From: Haliea sp963974125
GTDB taxonomy: Bacteria; Pseudomonadota; Gammaproteobacteria; Pseudomonadales; Halieaceae
DNA length: 64,000 nucleotides
Direction: 5' to 3'
Assembly: GCA_963974125.1 (NCBI GenBank)
Contig: CAXBCH010000021.1
Span: forward strand, 1-64,000
In this document: piece by piece, positions 44,708 to 53,734 of the stretch
Position numbering within the stretch: the stretch's first letter is position 1
Layout: every line of letters starts with the position of its first letter
Notes under the pieces: model-generated
Databases searched by the model: none
Seen by the model: only the letters and a program-made list of their open reading frames with translations
Told to the model about the DNA's origin: nothing
Program-made: the position numbers and the translations under genes

Positions 44708-44731
44708 TTTATAAAAGTAACAGGCGGCAGA

Positions 44732-45643
44732 GTGGCAGGCAAGGGCAAGGAACAGACAGAGACGGGAATCCACGGCGATCTGGCGGGCAAGGTTGCCATT
44801 GTCACCGGCGCCGGCAAGGGACTGGGGCGGGCCTATGCCCTGGAACTGGCCGCACGGGGCGCCAGGGTCGTGGTCAACAATCGATGTCATCCGGGAGATG
44901 CCGTGCGCAGCGCCGACGCGGTGGTGGCGGAAATCAGGGCCGCTGGCGGCGACGCCGTGGCCGAGTTCAGCGCCGCGGAGGACCCGCGCTGCGGCGAGCG
45001 ACTGCTGGCGCTGGCCCTGGCACAGTATGGCCGCCTGGATATCGTGATCGCCAATGCCGGGGTCTCGGAAGCGGCTTCTTTCCACAGGCAATCGCTCGAG
45101 GAATTCCGTCGCATTATCGAAATCAACCTGATGGGGACTGCCCACCTGCTGCACCCCACGTTTGCCCACCTTTACCGTGAGCGCAGCGGCGCCATGGTGG
45201 TCAGCAGTTCCGCGGCGGGGCTGTATGGCGAGCACGGCCTGCCAGCCTACTCCGCCTCCAAGGCCGCCGTGATCGGACTCTGCCACGCCCTGGCCCTGGA
45301 GGGCGCGGCCCACAACGTGCGGGTAAATACCATCGCGCCCTTCGCCAATACCGCGATGACCCGGGACAGCCTGCCACCTGCCCTGGGCGCGCGCCTGAGC
45401 CCGGAGGCTGTGGCATCGGTGGTGGCCTGGCTGGTCGGTGACAGCTGCCCCCTGAACGGCGAAACCCTGGTGGCCGGCGGGGGCAATATTGCCCGGGCAC
45501 GCACCTTGCTGACTGACCCGGTTGCCGCCGGCAGGACACCCGCGGACATGACCGCAGCCTGGTCCGGCCTGGAGCCCCCGGACCGGGATTTCCCTTCCGC
45601 GGTCACCATGTTCATGCACTTTAGCGGAAGCCTGCCCTCATGA
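44732..45643 (+). CDS. short-chain dehydrogenase/reductase
   Basis: 303-residue NAD(P)-dependent oxidoreductase. The cofactor motif TGAGKGLGRA (about 25-34) and NAG (about 108-110) are clear, with catalytic S159/S160, Y173 and K177 (YSASK). The fold resembles multifunctional-enzyme-type dehydrogenases acting on hydroxyacyl-CoA or steroid-like substrates. The start is GTG 44732, the only candidate before the Rossmann motif. It overlaps the downstream DUF1295 gene by 4 bases. Confidence 0.85.
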   Translation: MAGKGKEQTETGIHGDLAGKVAIVTGAGKGLGRAYALELAARGARVVVNNRCHPGDAVRSADAVVAEIRAAGGDAVAEFSAAEDPRCGERLLALALAQYGRLDIVIANAGVSEAASFHRQSLEEFRRIIEINLMGTAHLLHPTFAHLYRERSGAMVVSSSAAGLYGEHGLPAYSASKAAVIGLCHALALEGAAHNVRVNTIAPFANTAMTRDSLPPALGARLSPEAVASVVAWLVGDSCPLNGETLVAGGGNIARARTLLTDPVAAGRTPADMTAAWSGLEPPDRDFPSAVTMFMHFSGSLPS

Positions 45644-46431
45644 TCGACCTTGCGCTGCTCCTCGCGATCAACCTTGGCGTGGCACTGGCCGCGGCCATTT
45701 CACTGTGGCTGGCCAGCATCCCGCTGAAGGATGTCAGCATCATCGACATGTTCTTCGCCCTGATCATTGTCGCCATTACCGCTGCCAGCCTGCTGCTGGC
45801 GCCGGCGGTCGGGCCCCTGCAATGGCTGCTGCTGGCCCTGGTATTGCTGTGGGCGCTGCGCATTACCGCCTACCTGATAGCGCGTAACTGGGGTCACGGC
45901 GAAGACCCGCGCTATACCAAACTGCGCAGCTGGGTGAACGACGAACGCGCCTTTATCTGGCTCAGCCTGCGCCGGGTGTTCCTGCTGCAGGCGGTGGTGC
46001 TGTGGCTGGCCTCGCTGCCGGTGCAGGTGGGCATGCAGCTGGGTACGGGTGCCCCGGGCTGGCTGGCCATCGCCGGCACCGCCCTGTGGCTGCTGGGCCT
46101 GGTCACGGAAACCGTCGCCGACCGGCAACTGCAGCACTTCCGGGCGGACCCCGCCAACCGGGGCACCGTGCTGTGCACCGGACTGTGGCGCTACTCCCGC
46201 CATCCCAACTATTTCGGCGAACTGTGCGTCTGGTGGGGGATCTGGCTGGTGGCCTGCGAGGTGCCCTTCGGTTTCCTCACCATTATCGGCCCGCTGGCCT
46301 ACAGCTACCTGATCGTCAACGTCACCGGCCAGCGCACCCTGGACAAGAAACTGGCGCGGGAGAAACCGGGCTACGCCGAGTACATGGCCCGCACCAGCGG
46401 CTTGATCCCGCTGCCGCCGCGGCGCCAATGA
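45640..46431 (+). CDS. DUF1295 (steroid 5-alpha-reductase-like) membrane protein
   Basis: 263-residue integral membrane protein with about seven helices. The C-terminal part matches the steroid 5-alpha reductase/ICMT fold (LWRYSRHPNYFGELCVWWGIW and YLIVNVTG segments). Members reduce enone-like double bonds or methylate; the true substrate of DUF1295 proteins is unknown. ATG 45640 overlaps the SDR stop, so the two are translationally coupled and probably act on one substrate. Confidence 0.82.
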   Translation: MIDLALLLAINLGVALAAAISLWLASIPLKDVSIIDMFFALIIVAITAASLLLAPAVGPLQWLLLALVLLWALRITAYLIARNWGHGEDPRYTKLRSWVNDERAFIWLSLRRVFLLQAVVLWLASLPVQVGMQLGTGAPGWLAIAGTALWLLGLVTETVADRQLQHFRADPANRGTVLCTGLWRYSRHPNYFGELCVWWGIWLVACEVPFGFLTIIGPLAYSYLIVNVTGQRTLDKKLAREKPGYAEYMARTSGLIPLPPRRQ

Positions 46432-46437
46432 ACGCCG

Positions 46438-47409
46438 CTAAACCTGCAGGGTGACTGGGGTTTCAAATCCCGGTGGCTTTATCGCCAGAACCGAGCAATC
46501 CAGCTGCTCCAGAATGGTCTCCGCCGTGTTGCCGATCAGCAGTCCGGGCACCCCGGTACGGGCCACGGTTCCCATTACCACCAGGTCAGCACCCAGACTG
46601 CGAGCGGTTTCCGGAATAACCGCGCTGGCATTACCTTTCACCATGTGGAACGTCGGTGCGATCAGTTCGTAAGCCTCCGCACCCAACGATTGTCTCAACT
46701 GGTCTCGCAGCCGATCCAGGCCAGCTTGATGCAGCGTCCGCTCTCGCTCAACCAGTAAAGCAGTATCGGCCACCGGGTTGTTGCTCCAGGTCAGCACGGC
46801 CAGCTCTCCAGGGGCATCCCATGCATGCACCAGATGCAGCTCCGCCATCGTCTCTACACTGAGAGACCCTGCCAGCCCCAGAACTTCGGCGTTCAGGGCG
46901 GCGCTCGCTGAATCGACGCCGTCCACCTCAAGATCGAGAGCAGCCATGATCCGTTTCGGGTATCCGTGGTTCTCCGCAGGACGCAGCAACCACACGGGAC
47001 AGGGGCATTTCCGCAAAAGGTGCATATCATCGCTGCCAAAAAGGCGTTGCACCGGGCCCGAAGACCCGGCAAGTTTGATCACCACGTCAAAGTGATCGCG
47101 CAGGACTGCCCGGATGACCTCCAGGAACAATTTGCCCTCAAGCACAGCGTGGCGAATGCAGCTGCTCTCACTCCACGGTTGCAGAAATTCCTCCAGTTGT
47201 TTTTGCCGCCGCGAAACATAGGCCGCACGCAGTTCGTCAATGCTCCTCGGTGCTTCCGCAGCCAGTCGCCCCCATTCCTGGGCGGGCGCCACCCAGACGA
47301 CCGTGAGCTGCGCCTGATTGGCTTCTGCCAAGGCGACCGCCTGCTCGACCACCTGCCGAAAAGCCTCCTCCGGATTCACCACACAAAGTATGTTTTCAAA
47401 ACGCCGCAC
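46438..47409 (-). CDS. uspE: tandem universal stress protein (UspE-like)
   Basis: 323-residue protein with two Usp domains (about 1-150 and 155-320). The second ends with the UspE-type signature MGTVARTGVPGLLIGNTAE and LDCSVLAIKPPGF. The first half has weaker nucleotide-binding residues. The start is GTG 47409. It is 37 bases downstream of the Kef-type antiporter on the same strand, so the two are probably cotranscribed, as is common for Usp and cation transport. Confidence 0.85.
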   Translation of the reverse strand: MRRFENILCVVNPEEAFRQVVEQAVALAEANQAQLTVVWVAPAQEWGRLAAEAPRSIDELRAAYVSRRQKQLEEFLQPWSESSCIRHAVLEGKLFLEVIRAVLRDHFDVVIKLAGSSGPVQRLFGSDDMHLLRKCPCPVWLLRPAENHGYPKRIMAALDLEVDGVDSASAALNAEVLGLAGSLSVETMAELHLVHAWDAPGELAVLTWSNNPVADTALLVERERTLHQAGLDRLRDQLRQSLGAEAYELIAPTFHMVKGNASAVIPETARSLGADLVVMGTVARTGVPGLLIGNTAETILEQLDCSVLAIKPPGFETPVTLQV

Positions 47410-47446
47410 GCGTATTTCCCTCGAATTGATCTACGGCGACAAGAAG

Positions 47447-49150
47447 CTAAGCTTGCCTCTCTTCTTCAAGCACTGGCCGGTAACCCCAGTCGCGCACTGT
47501 CTGCAGAGTGACGTCAATGTCGGCCTGGGCGACACCGAGTGTCTGCAATGTCCTTTCACCAAGCAGCAAGCTTGCCTCAATGGCTTCAGGCAATGCAAGG
47601 ACAGCCCCCGCAGCAACCAGGTGCGAGCTCGAATCGAGGTCACGGGCGCGGGCAATCACAGGCACATGGGGGCAGTGATCGCGCAAATGGCGCACGGTTT
47701 TCAGCGCTGCCTCGGGCTCGTCAACGGTAACTACCACAAGGGACGCACGCTCCACCTTGAGCGCCATCAGTAGCCCGGAGTCGCTGACATCACCGAACAC
47801 CACGTTGTGACCCTCGCTACGCCCTTTCAGCACTCGTCCCGGATCCCTGTCCAGGGCCAGGAAAAAGATCCCCTGCTCCTTCAGCAACACCGCAAGTATG
47901 TGACCCACTCGCCCATAGCCGCCGATAACAACCTGCGGAGCCTCCTCCTGCAGCAGATCACCGGACATCGGGGGAGCTTCGCCCTGCTGCCTGCCAGTCA
48001 GCAGGGCGGCAAGCGATTCGTTGAAGCGAATCAACAGCGCCCCTCCGACCATTGCAATGAGTACCGAGGCCAGGGCAATCTGCCCCAGTTGCAGGTCGAT
48101 CACCCTGGCATCCAGGGCTATGGCCAGCAGTGCAAATCCGAATTCGCCCCCGACTGCCAACAAAAGCCCGGTACGCCACGCAATCGCGGTACTCAACCCA
48201 CTCCGACGCACCAACACGGCAACGATCAGCGTCTTGCTTACAAGAATCACCAGCGCACCCGTCACCGCCCACACCCAGATGTTGGCCAGGTAGCCGACAT
48301 CGAAGAGCATGCCAATACCAATAAAAAACAGGCCCAGAAGAACATCCCTGAAAGGCCGGATACTGGACTCGACCTGGTGCCTGAACTCGGTTTCCCCCAG
48401 CATCATGCCCGCCAGAAAACCGCCGAATGCCAGGGACAGCCCCATGCTGTTGGTAGCCCACGCCGCCACCAGCGCAACTAACAGGACCGCGAGGGTAAAC
48501 ACCTCGGCAGAGCGGCGCTTCGCCACCAGATGAAACAGCGGTCGCAGCAGCCAGCGGCCGGCAAAGAACAACAGCAGCATGACAAATGCCGCCTTGACCA
48601 CAGCCCAACCCAGCGCAATGGCCAACAGCTCGGCGCCAACCGCCGCACCAAGTACTGGAATCACCACCAGAAAGGGCACGGCCGTGACATCCTGGAACAC
48701 CGACATCGCCAACCCCAGGCGCCCATGAGGGGTGTTTTCCTCGGATTGCTCCGCCAGTTGACTGGCAATCAGCGTGGAAGAGGATTGCGCAAATACTGCT
48801 CCTATGACGAACGCGGCGGCCACGCCCAGGCCGATAACCCAGCCCAGCAGGCCCACTGCCGCCGTCGTAATCACAACCTGTGCGGTACCCAGACCGAGCA
48901 CCTGGTGCTTCAGGGTCTGCAGTTGCGGCAGGGAGTAGTTGAGGCCGATGGTAAACAGGAGAAAAACAACACCGAACTCAGCAAGAGCCTTGAACTCGGG
49001 AATGTGGACCGTTGGTCCCAGGGTATGGGGCCCCAGGATGATGCCCACCAGCAGATAGCCGAGGCTGGTAGGCACGTGGAGGCGCTGGAAGGCCACGACA
49101 ACTGCCACCGCACAACCAAGCAAGACGAGAACCTGACCGAGTTGGTCCAT
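47447..49150 (-). CDS. Kef-type monovalent cation/proton antiporter
   Basis: 567-residue CPA2 antiporter: about 12 helices (1-390) with the VPTSLGYLLVGIILGP entry motif, then a TrkA-N (RCK) domain (about 410-530; VIGGYGRVGHILAVLL nucleotide-binding Gly motif). KefB/KefC and YbaL are the nearest relatives; potassium efflux controlled by glutathione adducts is known for KefB/C but not proven here. The start ATG 49150 is divergent, 53 bases from the SLC13-type gene. Confidence 0.92.
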   Translation of the reverse strand: MDQLGQVLVLLGCAVAVVVAFQRLHVPTSLGYLLVGIILGPHTLGPTVHIPEFKALAEFGVVFLLFTIGLNYSLPQLQTLKHQVLGLGTAQVVITTAAVGLLGWVIGLGVAAAFVIGAVFAQSSSTLIASQLAEQSEENTPHGRLGLAMSVFQDVTAVPFLVVIPVLGAAVGAELLAIALGWAVVKAAFVMLLLFFAGRWLLRPLFHLVAKRRSAEVFTLAVLLVALVAAWATNSMGLSLAFGGFLAGMMLGETEFRHQVESSIRPFRDVLLGLFFIGIGMLFDVGYLANIWVWAVTGALVILVSKTLIVAVLVRRSGLSTAIAWRTGLLLAVGGEFGFALLAIALDARVIDLQLGQIALASVLIAMVGGALLIRFNESLAALLTGRQQGEAPPMSGDLLQEEAPQVVIGGYGRVGHILAVLLKEQGIFFLALDRDPGRVLKGRSEGHNVVFGDVSDSGLLMALKVERASLVVVTVDEPEAALKTVRHLRDHCPHVPVIARARDLDSSSHLVAAGAVLALPEAIEASLLLGERTLQTLGVAQADIDVTLQTVRDWGYRPVLEEERQA

Positions 49151-49203
49151 GTCCAGGGAACAGCCTCATTAAAATCGGTATAGTAGCAGTCGAATGCTCT
49201 GTT

Positions 49204-51051
49204 GTGTCAGCCATGGATAGCCAACTGTTACTTGTCCTTGCCCTGCTGCTCACCTGCATGGCGCTGTTTATCAGCAACAAGCCACGGATGGACGTGGTCG
49301 CTCTAGGCGTGATCATTGCCCTGCCACTACTGGGCGTTCTCAGTGTGGAGGAGACGCTTGCCGGCTTCAGCAATCCGAGCGTGTTGCTGATCGCGGCCAT
49401 GTTTGTGGTTGGCGACGGGCTGATTCGCACGGGCATCGCCTACCGGCTCGGTGATCGGCTGGTCCACTATGCCGGTCACAGCGAACCCCGGCTGATCGCC
49501 CTGCTGATGCTGATGGTTGCGGGCATGGGCTCGGTGATGAGCTCAACCGGTATTGTCGCCATCTTCATCCCCGTGGTGCTGGGTATCTGCGTCCGCACGC
49601 GGATGGCTCCCTCACGCCTGATGATGCCCCTGAGCTTCGCGGGCCTGATGAGCGGGATGCTGACCCTGGTCGCCACACCACCCAACCTCATCGTGCACAG
49701 CGAGCTGGTGCGCGCTGACCTGGACGGCTTCTCATTTTTCAGCTTTACGCCAATCGGCCTGGTCATCCTGCTGCTGGGTGTCGCCTACATGCTTGCTACC
49801 CGGCGCTGGCTGGGTAAAAACGCGGCCCGCGAGGATGCCGGGGAAGCTCGCCATACCCTCGCCAGCCTGGCTGATCGCTATCGCCTGCGGGAGCGCGAGC
49901 GCCGCCTGCGAGTGCTGGCACACTCACCGCTACTGCACAGGCCGCTGGACGAACTGGAGCTGCGCCGGAAGTACGGTGTCAACATTATCGCGGTGGAGCG
50001 TCGGCAAAAATTCCGCACGCTGCTGCGCGCCGCGACCGGTGGCACCATGCTCCTTCCCGAAGACATTCTGCTTGTGGACCTGCTCAGGCCAGACGAGACA
50101 GCGCCGGAAAGCTACACTGAACTGGGACTGGGGCCGATGCCGCTGGAGGCCTCGTACTACAATCGGCACTCCCACGAACTCGGCTTGGCGGAAGTGTCGC
50201 TGCCACCGGAGTCCAGCTTGCCCGGCCGGAGCATTCAGGAAATCGGTTTCCGATCCCGTCACAAATTGAATGTGGTCGGCCTGCGCCGTCACGGGGAAGC
50301 CTTGCCCGGCGTTCTGGTTGACGAGAAACTGCAAGCCGCCGACACCTTGCTGGTCGCCGGGGAGTGGCAGCACATCAACCGTCTGCACGGCCAGAGAAGA
50401 GACTATTTGCTGCTCAGTGTCCCATTGGAAATCGATGAAATGGCACCCGCTGCCCGCAAGGCCCCCTACGCGCTTGGCATCCTCGCGCTCATGGTGATCC
50501 TGATGGTGACCAACGCAGTTCCCCATGTGATTGCCGCGTTCATCAGTTGCCTGCTGATGGGCGCTTTTGGCTGTATCACCCTGAATTCAGCCTACCGCGC
50601 CATCCACTGGCCCACGCTGCTGCTGATTGTGGGCATGCTGCCCTTTGCCCTGGCGCTGCAGCAAACCGGTGGCATTGAGCTGGCCGCCCACGCCTTGCTG
50701 GACACCTTCGGAGAGGCCAACCCGAGGATTCTGCTGGCAACCCTGTTTCTGTTGACGGCGATCACCGGGCTGTTTATCTCCAACACGGCTACCGCCATCC
50801 TTATGGCCCCTGTCGCCATTGCCACGGCACTGGCGCTGGAAGTATCACCCTATCCGTTTGCCATGATTGTGGCGCTGGCAGCGTCGTCAGCCTTCATGAC
50901 CCCGGTTTCCTCGCCTGTGAACACCCTGGTCATGGAACCGGGGCGCTACCGGTTCAGCGACTTCCTGCGCATTGGCGTCCCCTTCACCCTGCTGGTGATG
51001 GCTGTCAGCGTGCTCCTGGTGCCACTGTTCTTTCCGCTGACACCGCTGTGA
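49204..51051 (+). CDS. SLC13/DASS-family transporter with TrkA-C domains
   Basis: 615-residue membrane transporter of the ion-transporter superfamily. Helices 1-190 and 415-615 flank a cytoplasmic central region (about 215-400) holding two TrkA-C (RCK_C)-like domains. Conserved SNTATAIL and PVSSPVNTLVMEPG segments are near the C-terminus. Substrates for this group are sulfate or dicarboxylates, or unknown. GTG 49204 or ATG 49213 may be the start. It diverges from the antiporter/UspE pair. Confidence 0.85.
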   Translation: MSAMDSQLLLVLALLLTCMALFISNKPRMDVVALGVIIALPLLGVLSVEETLAGFSNPSVLLIAAMFVVGDGLIRTGIAYRLGDRLVHYAGHSEPRLIALLMLMVAGMGSVMSSTGIVAIFIPVVLGICVRTRMAPSRLMMPLSFAGLMSGMLTLVATPPNLIVHSELVRADLDGFSFFSFTPIGLVILLLGVAYMLATRRWLGKNAAREDAGEARHTLASLADRYRLRERERRLRVLAHSPLLHRPLDELELRRKYGVNIIAVERRQKFRTLLRAATGGTMLLPEDILLVDLLRPDETAPESYTELGLGPMPLEASYYNRHSHELGLAEVSLPPESSLPGRSIQEIGFRSRHKLNVVGLRRHGEALPGVLVDEKLQAADTLLVAGEWQHINRLHGQRRDYLLLSVPLEIDEMAPAARKAPYALGILALMVILMVTNAVPHVIAAFISCLLMGAFGCITLNSAYRAIHWPTLLLIVGMLPFALALQQTGGIELAAHALLDTFGEANPRILLATLFLLTAITGLFISNTATAILMAPVAIATALALEVSPYPFAMIVALAASSAFMTPVSSPVNTLVMEPGRYRFSDFLRIGVPFTLLVMAVSVLLVPLFFPLTPL

Positions 51052-51094
51052 CCTCCGTATATCGCGAGGCTTGCCTGTTCCGGCGTGGTCCTTT

Positions 51095-51105
51095 ACCATC
51101 ATGGT
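51095..51105. repeat. short palindrome upstream of the NMO operon
   Basis: ACCATCATGGT (5-bp arms around one base) lies 5 bases before a TAATAC that could serve as a -10 (51110-51115). It is a weak operator candidate for the NMO/thiolase operon. Confidence 0.3.
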
Positions 51106-51136
51106 CTTTTAATACAAGTGACTCTGGACCCCCACC

Positions 51137-52051
51137 ATGCCCCGCGACCTCTCCCAGCTCCGCATCCCCGTCATCCAGGCCCCCATGTTCCTCCAGTCCG
51201 GCCCGGAAATGGTCATCGCCAGCTGCAGGGCCGGGATAGTCGGCACCTTCCCTTCGGTGAATGCGCGCACCACTGAGGAACTGGAAAGCTGGCTGCAACG
51301 GATTACCGCGGCGACCGGCGGCGAACAGGACGGCCCCTGGGCGATGAACCTGATGATGCACCGCTCCAATACCCGCCGCTTCGAGGACCTGGCGCTGGCG
51401 GTGAAATATCGCGCGCCGCTGGTGATCTCGGCCCTGGGCAGCCCGAAAGAGGCCATTGACGAAGTCCACAGCTATGGCGGCAAGGTATTTGCCGACGTCA
51501 TCGATACCCGCTTTGCCGCCAAGGCGGTGGAGGCCGGGGTGGATGGCCTGGTACTGGTCGCTGCCGGTGCCGGCGGCCACACCGGGCAGCAGGCAGGCTT
51601 TGCCTTTGTCGAGGAAGTGCGCCAGTTCTGGCAAGGCGACATCGTGCTCGGCGGCGGTATTTCCAGCGGCCGCGGGGTGCGCGCAGCGCAGGTGCTGGGA
51701 GCCAATTACGCCTACATGGGTACCCGCTTCATCGCCACCGAGGAGAGCATGGCAGTGCCGGAGTACAAGCAGATGGTGGTGGAGGCCAGCGGCGCCGATA
51801 TCATCTGCTCCGACGCCCTCACCGGGGTCAAGGCCAACTGGCTTCGCGCCAGCCTGGTTGCAGCGGGCTACGACCCCGCTAATATGCCTTCAGGCGCCAC
51901 CATAGACATTGCGGCGTCCACCAGCGACGCGAAGCGCTGGCGGGACGTGTGGTCAGCGGGCCAGGGCGTGGGCGCCATTCACGACATCCTGCCCATTGCC
52001 GAGCTGATCGACCGCCTGGACGCGGAGTACCGAGCCGCCTGCGAGGGATAG
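51137..52051 (+). CDS. nitronate monooxygenase family protein
   Basis: 304-residue FMN-dependent TIM-barrel protein of the NMO/2-nitropropane dioxygenase group. The phosphate-binding GAGGHTG with the conserved His and the LGGGISSGRG motif are clear. Family members also act as 2-enoyl reductases or serve in steroid ring degradation (IpdC type). It is first in a four-gene operon, 3 bases before the acyl-CoA synthetase. The substrate is unknown. Confidence 0.85.
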   Translation: MPRDLSQLRIPVIQAPMFLQSGPEMVIASCRAGIVGTFPSVNARTTEELESWLQRITAATGGEQDGPWAMNLMMHRSNTRRFEDLALAVKYRAPLVISALGSPKEAIDEVHSYGGKVFADVIDTRFAAKAVEAGVDGLVLVAAGAGGHTGQQAGFAFVEEVRQFWQGDIVLGGGISSGRGVRAAQVLGANYAYMGTRFIATEESMAVPEYKQMVVEASGADIICSDALTGVKANWLRASLVAAGYDPANMPSGATIDIAASTSDAKRWRDVWSAGQGVGAIHDILPIAELIDRLDAEYRAACEG

Positions 52052-52054
52052 ACC

Positions 52055-53734
52055 ATGCACACCAGCTCAAGCACCCGCATACGGGCCCTGACCGAAGCCG
52101 GCTACTGGGGCAGTGAGACCCTGCACAGCATCCTGGCGGCAAGGGTGGCAGACAGCGCCGACAGCATCGCCTTGGTGGACCAGCCGAACAAGGCCGAACT
52201 CACCGATCTGCCCGTCCGCTGCCTCAGCTTCGATGACCTGGACACGCTGAGCGACAGCCTCGCGGCACAGCTGCTGGCCCTGGGCCTGCAACACGGCGAC
52301 CGGCTGCTGGTGCAGCTGCCGAATATCAGTGAACTGGTGCTCTGCTACTACGCCGCCAGCAAGCTCGGGGTGGTGATCTCGCCCATCCCCATCCAGTACG
52401 GTGGCCACGAGATCGCCCGTTTCGCCGCGACCCTGCAGCCGGCAGCCATGCTGACCCTGGGCCGCTTTCGCGACACCGAACTGGCCGCCCAGGCCCGCCA
52501 GGCCCTGGCGGATGTGCCGGTGTGGACCCTCGGCACTGACCTGCAGTGCGAGGCCGTCACCGACCCGGCACTGCTGTCCGCCTATCAGGAACATCGCCTG
52601 CAGTATCCCGATGATGCCAACGCCATCCTCACCGTGGTCTGGACCTCCGGCACCACCGGCACCCCCAAGGGGGTGCCCCGCTCCCACAACATGTGGCGGG
52701 CGATGGCCCGCAACACCATGGCCGCGGGGGACTACCAGCCCGGGGAAAACCTGCTGGTGCCCTTCCCGCTGGTGAACATGGCCGCGCTGGGGGGCTTCCT
52801 GTTTCCCTCGGTGATCAACGGCTGCAAGCTGGTACTGCACCAGCCCATGGATCCGCAAATGTTCCTGCGCCAGATCCAGGAAGAGCAGGTGAATTTCACC
52901 ATCGCGCCGCCGGCCCTGCTGAACCGGCTGGCGCAACAGCCCGCCCTGTGGGCACAGTGCGATTTCAGCAGCATCCGCGCCTTCGGCTCCGGCTCCGTGC
53001 CCCTGTCGCCCGCCATGATCGCGGTGATCGAGGGCGAGTATGGCAAGCCCATCATCAATTTCTACGGCTCCAACGAGGGCATCAGCCTGTTCTCCACCCC
53101 GGATGTGGCACCCTCGCCCGAGTACCGGGCACAGATGTTCCCGCGCTTCGGCGTGCCGGACATGCCCTGGCAGGGCCACTCCCACGAGTCCATCACCACC
53201 AAAGTCATCGACCCGGACACCGGCGCGGAAATCACTGAGCCGGGGGTGCCGGGTGAACTGTGCATCGGCGGCCCGGCGGTGTTCGATGGCTACCTGGACC
53301 ACGACGGCGCAGGCGTGTTCACCAGCGACGGCCTGTTCCGCACCGGTGACCTGGTGGAAATCTGTGGCGAGCCGCCCAACTACTACCGCATCGTCGGCCG
53401 CTGCAAGGACATCATCAACCGCGGTGGCATGAAGATCTCCCCGGCGGAACTGGACATCCTGCTGGAGGGCTTCCCCGGGCTGGCGGAGGCGGCCGTGTGC
53501 GCCTACCCGGACCCGGACCTGGAAGAGAAGATCTGCGCCTGCGTGGTACCGGTAGAGGGGGAACCGGCACCGGAACTCGAGGCCCTGTGCAGCTGGCTGC
53601 TGGACAAGGGCATCGCCAAATTCAAACTGCCCGAGCGGCTGGAAGTGTTCAGCGCCCTGCCCCGCAATCCGGTGGGCAAGGTGGTGCGCGGCGAACTCCA
53701 GCAGCAGGTTGCACAACGAGGAATCAGCGCATGA
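52055..53734 (+). CDS. AMP-forming acyl-CoA synthetase
   Basis: 559-residue adenylating enzyme that activates a carboxylic acid to its CoA ester. The AMP-binding motifs are TSGTTGTPKGVPRSH (about 190-205), YGSNEG, RTGDLVEI and the C-terminal GRCKDIINRGGMKISPAE with the catalytic Lys near the end. It resembles benzoate or 2,3-dihydroxybenzoate-type synthetases as well as medium-chain enzymes; the substrate cannot be read. It overlaps thiolase 1 by 4 bases. Confidence 0.92.
   Translation: MHTSSSTRIRALTEAGYWGSETLHSILAARVADSADSIALVDQPNKAELTDLPVRCLSFDDLDTLSDSLAAQLLALGLQHGDRLLVQLPNISELVLCYYAASKLGVVISPIPIQYGGHEIARFAATLQPAAMLTLGRFRDTELAAQARQALADVPVWTLGTDLQCEAVTDPALLSAYQEHRLQYPDDANAILTVVWTSGTTGTPKGVPRSHNMWRAMARNTMAAGDYQPGENLLVPFPLVNMAALGGFLFPSVINGCKLVLHQPMDPQMFLRQIQEEQVNFTIAPPALLNRLAQQPALWAQCDFSSIRAFGSGSVPLSPAMIAVIEGEYGKPIINFYGSNEGISLFSTPDVAPSPEYRAQMFPRFGVPDMPWQGHSHESITTKVIDPDTGAEITEPGVPGELCIGGPAVFDGYLDHDGAGVFTSDGLFRTGDLVEICGEPPNYYRIVGRCKDIINRGGMKISPAELDILLEGFPGLAEAAVCAYPDPDLEEKICACVVPVEGEPAPELEALCSWLLDKGIAKFKLPERLEVFSALPRNPVGKVVRGELQQQVAQRGISA

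Noticed and set aside
52067..53716. 549-codon minus-strand open frame over the acyl-CoA synthetase
   Set aside because: Shadow of a clear AMP-binding enzyme.
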